Part shown: piece after piece, positions 32,215-43,329 of the stretch
How positions within the stretch are numbered: the first letter of the stretch is position 1
How the letters are laid out: the number at the start of each line of letters is the position of its first letter
Source of the DNA: Trematomus loennbergii
Lineage: Eukaryota > Chordata > Actinopteri > Perciformes > Nototheniidae
Reading direction: 5' to 3'
DNA length: 64,000 nucleotides
Assembly: GCA_012861695.1 (NCBI GenBank)
Contig: JAAOOA010000127.1
Location: forward strand, 21,829,267 to 21,893,266
Notes under the pieces: model-generated
What the model was told of the DNA's origin: nothing
Databases searched by the model: none
Seen by the model: only the letters and a program-made list of their open reading frames with translations
Program-made: the position numbers and the translations under genes

Positions 32215-32290
32215 GTTATATATGTAAGCGTCTTTGAGCATTAGGAAAAGCGCTATACAAATACCATGTATTATTATTATTATTATATTA
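32215..32290 (+). repeat. LINE/SINE-type 3' tail with (TTA)n
   Basis: AGCGTCTTTGAGCATTAGG, GAAAAGCGCTATACAAAT and a run of TTA triplets repeat the structure seen at 26340-26430. Only the 3' tail is recognisable, as in a severely truncated insertion. Confidence 0.65.
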
Positions 32291-34451
32291 AAAGTAAAGT
32301 GATGATTTAACAGAACATTTTAATTATGGATAATATAAAATACAGAATTAGGAAAAATATAGGAAAAAATGCAGTTCGAGCATGCGGCTGTCATATTCTG
32401 TAATGTAGGCAAGCAACATTTGATTAAAATAATATAATTATAATAATAATAATCTATAATCATATTATTAATATTGGTAGTACTGTATATTGATTAGATT
32501 GATCAATGCATGCATGTTTCTGAACAACCACAGACATATTAATAATGCCCTCCTCCGATTAAATAAATTCTTAGTTGACTTACACTAGTAAAATGCAGTC
32601 AAATATTGCAGTAAACTAAATTCAGCAGCACCAAACGTTCAGGTTAAATGTCTGGAAAAGGCTGAGATTGCAACTGGACTTTTCCAGTGAGGCTAAGCAC
32701 ACAATGACAAAGGCTTTATTCTAAGGTTGAACTATTTCTGTGAACAACAGACTTCTGCCCCTTGTGCTACTATCTGTGATGAATTGTTTGTGTAACCTTT
32801 GAATTTGTGGACCATTGCTGCTTTCTGCAGGTCTTTGATGCACCTCTTTATCTTCCTCAGGTGTTTCCTCACAGCACCTGAAGGGGGCAGCGAGGCTTCT
32901 TTCTCAGCCCGGACAGGTAGGTGCTGTTAAACTGGACTAGGAAGCTTATTTTAAATGTAGAGAACAAAGCTGAGAACAAAAGCAGAGTGAATGCAAACCC
33001 ACAAACACTTTCCTCTCTGTTTACGCTGACTGTGTGTGTAATTAAGATACTGAAAGATAATGAAATCGCTACGGGGAAACAGAGTGCTTTGAATAAACAG
33101 ATAAACACCTTGTCACCACACATTGATATTCATTGCTTTATTTTGTTATGGTTTGCGTACCTGGGGACCACTTTATTTGGCTGCTAATCATAATTTTGAC
33201 ATTTTTGTTTTCTACTTTCACATCACAAATAAGCAGTTGGCAGAAAATAGGCAACTATTTTAACAATGGATCAATTATTTCTTGTGATTTTTTAAACGAA
33301 AAAATCTAAGATTTATTGGTTTTTGATTCCTAAATGTGGGTATTGGATTATTTTCAATTGCATATATGATGGTAAACTGACTACCTTTGAGTATGATTGA
33401 CATCCAACACATCGCCTCGGGCACTGGTCAATTATAATGTCCATTTCTTCTGTTATTTTAGACATTTATTTTACATAATTCTTAATTTGCTAGTTAAAAG
33501 TTACAAATACTGTATCAAGTAAAAATCCTCCTTTAAAAAATCCTCCATTAAAAATGTAACTGAAGACATTTTTTATTTTTAAAACGTTTTGTACATAACA
33601 TATGAATTTGCAAAGTCATTAATTATTAGCTGTCAGATAATAAGTCAACTGGACAACAATACATTCACATATTTTCCCTCTTAAATGTTGTAGAAAAGAA
33701 GTGTAAAATAGCAGAAAATGTAAATTCTCAAGGAAGTAAAAAAACATTTAAAAAGATTGGACACACTTAGAATTTGAGTAAATGTACTAATATAATGGTG
33801 GGAGGTACCAAACATCTTAATGGCAGAAATATAGCAGTAACTCTATTATAACTACTTCTTAAATAATTCCACCACTGTTTCTTCTAAAAGTGATCTCAAC
33901 ATACTGTTGGACAAACCAGAAATAAGTGAATGTATCAGTGTAGCAGAAAAGATGAATTACACAATCAAACAAACAATTAAAGAATGCAGCTTTCAAAAGT
34001 TGTATTGCTGTCTAAGTGGAAATATACAGATGACAATCATTTTAGATTTCATATGATAATACCAGAGAAACAACAACAATATTTAATCGTAGTATTGTTT
34101 GTGTTACATCATTAAGGATTTTTTATGTGAAAAGGTTACAATGGCTGAGGTAGTAATGTGGCAGTAAAAACTAAATTAGGCACATTTTAAAGGGACAACA
34201 AAAGTCTAGATAAATACAACTCAGTGCACAGAGGTGTTCAAGCTATATGCAAGTTCAACCCACCAAAATTACTAGAGGAACAGTACCAATTCTTAAATTA
34301 CTAATACACCAAGGATTAAAACCCTAAAAAGGCCAGAAATCTACTTATGAATTAAGTCTACAAGGGACAAAACAATGCTGCATCTTTAAATAAATCTTTG
34401 GAATGCAAAGGGTATTTTTTTTATTAAAAATAGCAAAGATCAGACATGTTT
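32291..34451. other. Intergenic interval downstream of hal
   Basis: No exon recognised on either strand. The stretch 33480-33890 is rich in short words (AAGTAAAAATCC, TAATATAATGGTGGGAGG, CCACCACTG) that recall decayed copies of the hAT-like repeat found at 38515 and 42358. The region is otherwise AT-rich and unremarkable. Confidence 0.5.
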
Positions 34452-37400
34452 TCACTCATGACGACAGCGCTTCCTCGGTGACGCCGGCGGATCCAGAGAG
34501 AAGGCGGTCGGAGAGACTGGGCGAGACTCTGGGATGACCTCGGTCTTATACTTGTCGATATAAGGTTTGGCCACATTCCACACCTGGGTTTAAAATATAA
34601 AAATATAAAAAAATTACAATTCTATCTTTCATTTCCATACCTGGGACACCATTTAATGTCACTTGCCTTCTGGTCAAGTAGAAGTCTGTGAGCAGCTTCA
34701 ATGTCCGGAGACATGAATCTGTCTTTCATCCACGGTCTGTTAATATCAGAATAGAGAGAGAAGAAAAGAGAGTCTGAAGTGGAACAGTGGATAAATATTA
34801 ACCATCCTGTACGTTGTTTCAGTGGACTGAGAGTCGTGTACCTTGGCCACATCTGTTTGACTTACTTGACTACACTGCGCACGAGTTCATAGACCTTCTC
34901 CAGCGGAGTGGTGGTGCGGAGAGGGCGGAGGAACTCGATACCCTGACAGGCTGCCAACAGCTCAATAGCAAGAACTGAGCACAGAAAAAAACATATATTT
35001 AACAATATTAATTATATCTCTTACTTGTTCACTTGTCAAGATTATTCTCTTCAGGACACTTTATTCTGAAAACAATCCTACAGTATATAGATAAGTCCTA
35101 TTTGTAGTGGTTATAATTTCTGTCACAAAAAATGGAAATGTTACACAACATGTGATGCAACCCTGTTCTTATAAACTCAATCTCCATTCAATCTAAACTG
35201 GCTGTCTGATGTCTCTATCTGAGCGTGTTAAGTGACAATCCTGTGTTTGCAGTGAGGCTGCACACTGAAAGCATTAGAGTGTATGTATAGTATGAGATTA
35301 TGAGATCAGAAATAGGGCTTTAAAAATACTTTAATACTAAACAAATGTCATAAATGTACTAAACTGTGTGAGATTGTGAAGCCCATTGCATGTTTTAACT
35401 AAATAGTTTAGCAACATGTGTCCATTTCTTTTTTAATCGCAAAGGAATAGCACATAAAATAGATCGTAAATGTTCATGTAGAGCAGCCACTGGATTCCTT
35501 GCATTGGAGTAAATATGTTTTTTTTTCACTTTAAGAAACTGGAATGCTGTTGTTTACTTAAATATTAGTAGTAACAATAATCCAATCGTACCTGGATTTA
35601 AAAAACGAGTTACCTTGCTCCACATGCTCCACGACCCTCAGGGCCTTCCTGGCAGCCCAGCCCCCCATGGACACGTGGTCCTCTGTGGCTGCGCTGGTGG
35701 ACAAGGAGTCCACAGAGGATGGATGACACAAAACCTTATTCTCTGACACTAGACAGTTAAAAAAGGACATAAATACAAATCAATATAATGATCAAATGCT
35801 GCCAAACTTTACAACAACATATATATTATTTAATGACTCCCCCAACAATATCTATTTTATTTACCAAAAATATAATTGTCACCTAATTTCTTTACTTGTG
35901 TTAATGCGCTTTTATTTTAGAAATGTGCACACTTACCCAGGGAAGCAGCGGTGCAGTGAGCGATCATGAAGCCGGAGTTGAGTCCTCCTCGTTGACGAGG
36001 AAGGCCGGCAGCTCGCTCAGAGACGGGTTACACAACCTCTCGATCCTGCGCTCACTGATGGAGGCCAGCTCATGGACTGCAATGGCTAAAAAGTCCAGAG
36101 CCTAAAAAAAAAGTGAAAAGGCAATTAGAGGTAGGACAACAAAACTACTAAACATAACAAAAAAATCATTTTATCACTTCTTACGTACTTTAGCCGGGTA
36201 TTCACCATGGAAATTCCCACCTGAAATGGTCTCTCCTCTTTCGGAAAACACCATCTTTTATGGCCGTTAAGAAACATTAATCACATCTGATTTGCAATAA
36301 AAGCCGAAAACTGTTTGGTTGAACCAATATACATTGTTAATTGCAGAGACTTAAAGGTGGGGCAGGTCATTTTGGAGAAACCAGCTCGAGTGCGCTAGAA
36401 TTTGAAAATACACAACCGGAAAAAATCTGCCACTTCCTTACAGAGCCCCTCCTCCAACACACACGAACGTGCACATGACCAATGAGGGCACGAGATAAGT
36501 TTGTGCACAGATGGAAAGCTGACAGGCGGTAGGCCATCCAGTTATTTTAGCCGGGCCGCTAAAATGATTGGTCGTGCTTTTTACAGTATTACGGCTTCCA
36601 CAGATGACATTTTTTTATGGATATTTTGTCAAAGCACTTAAGATATTCATTGCTATCGGGATGTTACGAGCATTCCATGTAATATAACAAAAAGTGTATC
36701 TCGAGCCGGTTTCTCAAACTTACCTACCCCACCTTTAAGTGACACGTCTAGATTTATGAAACAGTCTTTACATTTTTACGATGAGGAAGGATACAGGGTT
36801 GTCAGTGGCGCTGTTGATTTCTGTATTGATGATGTTCTTGACAAAATTGATTGTGTCATTGGTGATTCCATGGACCTGTGTAAGTAAGGTAAGTAAAGTA
36901 AACAACATTTTTAGCACAGTTTTATTTCAATTCGTAATCTGATTTCTCTGCTCATCATCACTCATGGTATGTACCACAATCCACCACAAGTGTGACGTAA
37001 GACGGCTAAATCCTGAGGGAAGAACTTGTGATTTTGGGATGAATAAATAAACTTGATTTGAGGTTACCTGAGGACAGCAGCGCATGGTGTAGGCATCCTG
37101 CACTCTGTCACAGAACCGGTGGCTCTCTGGAAAAACATACCAATCACACACATTAAGAACTACTGTACATATCAAAGGATGCAAAGCAGCCATCATGTTA
37201 CCAAAAGCAATACTTTATTAATCCTTCTGGGAAGATACTCCCTCTGCATTTAAACCAGACTAAGTATTTACGAGCTGTGGGCAGCCACAGTGAAAGCAGT
37301 ACCTCAACCGAGTGCAGGGGTATAAATATTATTCACAGATGTTTGTGTTTTGGTTTGGAGGAAACCCCAGAGATATTGAAGACTAACATGCAAACTCTAC

Positions 37401-40400
37401 TCATTGTGGCTCTGTAAGCATTTACGACACATTTATTGATGTGAGGCAACATTGCTGCCCAGCATATAAAAATAATTCTGCATGATTTTATGATGTTGTG
37501 TTATTTGTCTGTGTTAGGATATGTCCCTGTCCTCTGACCTGCAATCTCAGATGGATGATGATCAGAGTCCAGCAGCGAGCGGAAGCGCAGGGCCACCTCG
37601 ATCTGTCCGGGGTGGGGCCGCAGCTTATGAATGTCTGCAGGATGAGACCACAAATTGAGGAGGGATTGAACATATATCACATTTTGAAGTTTACAAGTAA
37701 CGTTTCCATCTAGTTTTTTGATGCTGCTCACCACTGTCAAAGGCCTTGGTGGTTCCCTTCAGCACCTCCAGGGTCAGAGCAGCGATGATGTCGGCCTGCC
37801 GAGCGATGGCCTCGGCTCGCTCCACAGCCTCCGCCCCCAGAGACGTGATCATCTGGGTCCCATTAATCAGAGCAAGACCCTGGGAGGTAAAGACTGGGAG
37901 TGAGTTGCACATTTTTACACTTTAAAAGCCACTAGAATAATGCAATGCTTTGAGCACTCGTATAACTGTAAATATAAACACTGATATTAATCTTATACAC
38001 TTTGTACCCTGAAGAGAGGGCAAAACATGTCCCCAGTGAACCCTGGGTCAGGCTGTTGAGTGCAAACAAATCAAATATGAGAGAGCACGGCTGGTTTTAA
38101 ACATTACCTCTTTAGGTTTCAGTGATATGGGCTTCAGTCCATGGGCCTCTAGGACCTCAGAGATGAAAGGAGAAATAACATGTAAAATGTCAAGGGTCAT
38201 CAAAAGCAAACATGTTATTCTATTGGACCTTGCAACCTGTCACTCGAAACTAACACAAAGCACATTTCCTGGAGCATTGGGCAAGTTATTGTTGTACAAC
38301 CATGGAAGTCAGTATTAGAGGTAAATCTTACATATTTGGCGTCTGCCCATCCGCTCTTGGGAGACCACATTTTCCCCTCTCCCATCAGCCCCAGGGCCAG
38401 GTGAGAAAGAGGAGCCAGGTCTCCACTCGCACCCACTGTTCCCTTCTCTGGGACGAAGGAGAGGCAGGAGGCTGCAGAGTGAGTGAGGGAGGGATAAGAT
38501 TAGTCATATGACCATTGGCGTAAAATAACTAAGTACATTTACTCAAGTACTGTACTTAAGAACGATTCTGAGGTACTTGTACTTTTTAATTCTACTCTAA
38601 CACAATTGAGAGGTAAATATTGTACTTTTTCTCCACCACATTTACCTTGTACCTTTAGTTACTTTGCAGATATGGATAAATGATACAAAAAATACAATCA
38701 ACTTAAATAAAACTTTAGTTACACCTGGATTAAATTCACATGCTACCCTTCAGTAAATAAAGTAATTAAAATGTGTTCCACCTTTACAAGCTTGATAAAC
38801 AAATTAATGCATCAATGATTAAAATGAAAACATATAATACACATGATTCTGAAATGGGCCAATCTGCATAGTGAGTACTTATGCTTTTGGTACTTTAAGT
38901 GTATTTAGATGAAAAAAGGTACTTCTACTTGGGTAACATTTTTAATACAGGACTTTTACTTGTAACAGAGTATTCCTACACTTTGGTATTTCTACTTTTA
39001 CTTGAGTACAAGAGTACTTCTTCCACCTCTGCATATGACATCCAGCTTCCCTGATACTGATCCCTTAATGAAGGTATCAGCAGTTAACTGAAGCTGATAT
39101 CACCGGTCAGACGAGGTAAATGAGGCTCACCGTTGAAGGCTTGGATCATTTGATGAAGCGTTTCCGGAGATATTCCACTGTACCCTTTGGCCAGAACATT
39201 GATCCTCAGAGCGAGCAGCATGCGGGTCCTCTCTGGGCTTAGAGGGTTTCCAACACCTACAAAAAGCAAACCATATCATTGGTGGTGCTGATTTAAATGC
39301 AGCAAAAGCTAAAAATGTTGTCTGGAGCTCTGAAAATGTTTAAATGTTTAATTCTAGACTAGTAATTTAACTTTATTACCTGCTGAGTGTGACCGCACCA
39401 AGTTCTCCTGCAGCTCCCTGTGGAACAAGCACACGTCAGCACATTAAAACCAACTCACTCTCAAACAGAAGATTTAATGGGGACAAAGAAAATGTGAAAT
39501 GTTGTCTTTACTTGAGCTTGCTGACAGGAATGACTGTTCTGGCAAATTTGCCAAACCTGTTGTGATTCCATAGACAACTGGAGGAACATAGAGAGATACA
39601 GAGAACTCAATACATGGATTATTGATTTATCAAATGTGCCAACTTTTTAAGTAGCTGGTTAACAGTGGGACCAATGCATTACAGATTTTATCCCTAAATG
39701 TTTCTTAACCTTTGTTTTCTTTGACAATGGTCCAACAGCTCTCTGGATTGCACCACTTTTTTTTCGGCCTCCAGAGTCAGCTGAAAATAGGGAATGATTA
39801 CGTTAAGTCAAAGATTACACTGACCAGTCATGACAAGAAATACAATTAGTTGATCATTACCTTTATCTTGTAGAGTCCTCTTCCTAAATTGACCAGATCT
39901 GTCGATGTCAGGCTGTTGCCATCTAGGGAAAGAAACTGCACAGGGAGAGAGAGCCGTGTTACACAGAAGCAATCAGTAGTAGTATGTTACTACTGCAAGA
40001 GAAATGGTGAAATCAACTCTTACCTCCGCGGATTCTTTGTATGCTGCAGTGCTATTTCACATTTTTGATCAAGGATAACATTCAACAAATACAAGTTTTC
40101 CCTATAGTTTTTTTTTTCTTGCAGAAATTCAAGAGCTTTATGTTATTTAATAAAATATATTGTTGCCCATAACGGTGTAATGTAATATTTGTACCTCTTC
40201 TCATAAAATGATTGTCTGTGTAAATAGGAATAAAAAATAAGAATGTGTCTAAAAACAAAATTATTCCAACTTTATGTACGACAGCGTAAATTACTTAGCC
40301 TAGAAAACGGTTTAATAGCCTTAACTTAATGAAAAATACAACAGTTTCCACTATTAATAATATCAACTTCAGTCACGTTAATTTAGAAAGAACGTTTTAA

Positions 40401-40966
40401 AGCAACCCAGGTTGACCAAAGTGTAGTACAGTATCACAGCAGGGAGCTTACATATGGCTCAAACAGTTAAGTGGAAGGATACAGGTGGGATACTCCGGGC
40501 TGACACGGGATAAAGTCAGTGGACATGGTGTCTCCTTGGACAGCTGCAAGTACAGGATAATATTTTACATCACATTTTTACTTTTATCAACAGTATTATT
40601 AAATGTAATGTCTCGTTTCTTAAAAACTGGCCATGCACAATTACGCACAACAACTGGCATAACTGTCCCTTAAATGTAATTAATAAATGTTCTAACATTT
40701 TACATGCATAAAGTCATACCGAGCTCCACAAAGTCATTATCCTCCAGCACATCTTCAATAGTGTCATCGGTGTCCAGCAGGCCCAGACCCTGGCACCTGC
40801 GCACCACAAACTGGGCGTCCTTTACATCCTTGATGCCGCCGTTGTCCGGTTTGTTCTTAATGTAGCGTTTAAGGGCTTCCTGTCCGAGCCACTGGATGGT
40901 ATTGGTGGCGTCCTTGCAGGGCACTGCCAGCCACTCATCTCGGATATGTACGGTGAATCGAGGCAT
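34452..40966 (-). CDS. hal: Histidine ammonia-lyase (19 coding exons; disrupted by indels and one stop codon here)
   Basis: Deaminates L-histidine to trans-urocanate, the first step of histidine catabolism, using an MIO prosthetic group. Exons (minus): 40720-40966 (ATG 40964-40966, [17 protein letters not shown]), 40452-40543, 39861-39935, 39710-39780, 39512-39577, 39380-39417, 39131-39256, 38332-38471, 38108-38155, 37732-37879, 37539-37634, 37068-37126, 36795-36875, 36189-36254, 35937-36101, 35614-35748, 34866-34974, 34667-34736, 34452-34583. The MIO-forming Ala-Ser-Gly lies in [14 protein letters not shown] (exon 8); family blocks [37 protein letters not shown] and [15 protein letters not shown] are intact. 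Four breaks: an in-frame TAA in exon 2 (40467-40469), two bases missing in exon 4, one in exon 5 and one in exon 15. Adding four bases gives 1968 nt, 655 aa (human 657). The last intron starts with GC. Either an intact gene with consensus errors or a recent pseudogene. Confidence 0.94.
36351..36738. mobile_element. TTAA-flanked MITE with long terminal inverted repeats, in a hal intron
   Basis: About 380 bases between two TTAA sites (36351-36354 and 36735-36738). The left end reads AGGTGGGGCAGGTCATTTTG and the inverted right end AGGTGGGGTAGGTAAGTTTG; both continue through GAGAAACC(A/G)GCTCGAG, giving TIRs of about 35 bases with few mismatches. No open frame of note lies inside, so it is non-autonomous. 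The TTAA duplication suggests piggyBac-type mobilisation, though the TIR start is not the usual piggyBac CCC. It sits inside the intron between the hal exons 36189-36254 and 36795-36875. Confidence 0.8.
38515..39035. repeat. Dispersed hAT-like fish repeat (AGTAC/TACTT-rich), in a hal intron
   Basis: The two ends are inverted: AGTACATTTACTCAAGTACTG near the left and TACTTTTACTTGAGTACAAGAG, then CTTCCACCTCTG, near the right. The interior is full of TACTT/AAGTA words. This composition and the CACCACTG-like termini belong to a very common fish non-autonomous DNA transposon; exact borders and target duplication were not resolved. Confidence 0.6.
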
Positions 40967-42240
40967 TGCACTTCAGCGGGAGTCTGCAGCAGTGAGGGCT
41001 GCTCTCCTCTCCCCGGGGAAGCACCTTCAGCACCTAAAGTCCAGCAGCCAATCAGAAGCTCCGCTCGGGAGCCACGCCTCGCTGGTGTCACACCTCTGGG
41101 GGTCACTGACCTGCACAGGTCGGTCACACTGATGTTTGGACATACTGACTGAAATGCGTTCACGTGATTTAATCTCAGAAAATATGGAGGCTTTTAGGTG
41201 TTTGAATTAGACAAACGGGAAGAGTCTGCTGACTTTGTGTATTGTTGTTCTAGTTGTCAGGCCAGAATTGTCCTAAAGTGATACAACCGAGACAATTCTG
41301 CTTTGCTTTGGAAACCAAAATTAGATAAATCTTATTTCCAAAATTACATATAGCAATAACAAATTATTCGAATAACATGTATCCCATTTCTGCTGGTGCC
41401 TTAACTTGCTGTCCGACATTTTAGTGCCTGTGAATCTTATAGGAAGTGTAAATAATATATGAATAAAAAATATGAATATGACCAAAAATGACCGGAATTC
41501 TCAATGGCTGATATTTACCAAATAAAACATGATGGGGTTCTGATGCATTGCTACTAAAACTTTTTTTAATCTAAGTGGTCAAAGGTGGATAACATGTGTC
41601 TGCAACATCAACAGTTCATTGACAGCTGATGTCATTTGTTGCATGTCCTTCCACTTTGCTCTTCCTACTTTCCATAATATCAAATAAACACAAAAACAAA
41701 TGTACATCTCAAAGCTCCGACCCACACAGCGTTACATATTTTGTGCCAATCGTACTGCTTCTGCACAATGACTTGACAGATTTACTGTAGTTACTTTAAC
41801 ATTCAGGAAGTTCTGCTTACAATGAATAAGGAGGGTTCTTAAAAAATTAGGATTTGTTATAACGAGTGTATTGCAACAAACATTCCTGTTTGGAACGGGC
41901 CTAATAACTTTGGTCCTGAAAATTACACCTGCCATGACTTAGTTGTTTCTATTATGCTTAGATAACAATTAAAATGTTTTTGAATGATGTTAATATTCTA
42001 ACTCATTACAGCCCAACATAACTTACAGAAGGCTCCCAAAGCTCTACAATTAAACTGCTTATTTGTTTTTTACTTCTACTTCAGAGTAAAACATTAACTT
42101 AATTTAGCTTACCAAGAAATATACTTGTGCTGATGATGCCTCCTCTAATTTTTAACATGAATAGAACATTTGAATGCAGGACTGTATTGCTTATATATGT
42201 TATAGGCTACTGTGACATTTTTATGACCATTTTATTACAA
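40967..42240. other. Divergent intergenic interval upstream of hal
   Basis: Contains the presumed hal promoter next to 40967 and otherwise no recognised exon. Human has LTA4H between HAL and ELK3; no aminopeptidase motif such as HEXXH in a coding context was found here. Confidence 0.5.
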
Positions 42241-42885
42241 TTTGTATTATATTTTATACTACTTTTACTTTAAGTACTTTTACTACATTTTTTTAATTTC
42301 ACTTAGTGACTTACTTTTACTTAAGTAACATGTCAATACACGACTTTTCAGTGTTGTTTAGCAGTGAAGGGAAAAGTATTCAGATTCTTTACTTGAGTAT
42401 AAGTACTAATACCACACTGTAAAAATACAAACATGTTAAGTAAAGTACTTCATGGAGAATTGTACTTAAGTAAAAGTATTTAAGTATGATTAGGAAAATG
42501 TACTTGAAGTATTAGGGGTAAAATTACTCATTGCAGACATTTAAAATATATATTTTAAAAGACGAAGCAAAATCAGCAAATCTTCACATATAAGAAGCTT
42601 GGATCTGTGAAACGAAACCCTTTTTTCTGTTAACTTTCTGTTTAGTTACTTTAATATAATGTTGACTGGTTTAATCTACCAAATAATAATATTTGTGTAC
42701 TTTAGTTCATACTGTAACTTAATACTTTTACTGAAACTTATAATGTACAAGTACTTAGATACTTTTCCACCAATGGGTGTTAGTACAGGTATAGTATCTG
42801 AATTATTCCCGTACTATTGCAACATAGTATTTCTACTCTTGCTGACATACAATATCTGGATTTGTCTTCCACCACTGCTGAAACG
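42240..42885. repeat. Dispersed hAT-like fish repeat upstream of elk3
   Basis: The left end (about 42358) reads AGCAGTGAAGGGAAAAGTATT and the right end, inverted, reads CAGCAGTGGTGGAAGACAAAT, a plausible terminal inverted repeat. A second partial copy of the same word family precedes it at 42240-42357. Interior is rich in AAGTACTT and TACTTTTACT. Related to the copy at 38515-39035. An open frame at 42659-42913 inside it has no recognisable domain. Confidence 0.6.
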
Positions 42886-42939
42886 AAACACGATAAAACC
42901 TCAAATCACATGACTCTTGGCCTGTGAGTGGAAGTGTCA

Positions 42940-43329
42940 GAACTAACGAGGCGCACCTGAACGCATCGCGCCAGACTGCGGACGGATGATGTCAGTTTAC
43001 GGGCTGTAGGAGTTTCTGCAGCCCCATGTGTGCGGCGGACGCAGAGTAGGCCTTTCTGCTGGCCGTCAGCAGGCAGGAGAGGAGAAGAGGAGAGGAGGAA
43101 AAGTGTGTTTACACAGACGGCAAAAACGCCTGGGGAATCGTCGGGGAGAGGAAGTCAGCCGGCTCTGTGTCTGCCTGCTCCAACTTCCTGCTCAGAAAAA
43201 GAAAAAGCACGGGATCCTATTTCAGTCCAGCACAACTGTGTAGACCAGAAGTAAGCATGGAAAAACAAGGAATCACTCAGGCTTCACCGTAAAGTTTCGC
43301 AGAGGAAAACACCGAGGCAGAAATCGCAG
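42940..43329 (+). promoter_or_regulatory. elk3 promoter region and candidate 5' untranslated exon
   Basis: This stretch is GC- and CpG-richer than its surroundings and ends at a good splice donor, CAG|GTAAAG (43327-43335). The matching acceptor would be CTGCAG|GT two bases before the elk3 start codon (exon from 46043). ELK3 orthologues have a noncoding first exon, which fits. A second possible donor, CAAG|GTAGG, sits near 45713. Transcription start not determined. Confidence 0.55.

Noticed and set aside
42659..42913. 84-residue hydrophobic frame upstream of elk3
   Set aside because: Falls inside the hAT-like repeat; AT-rich translation without a recognisable domain.
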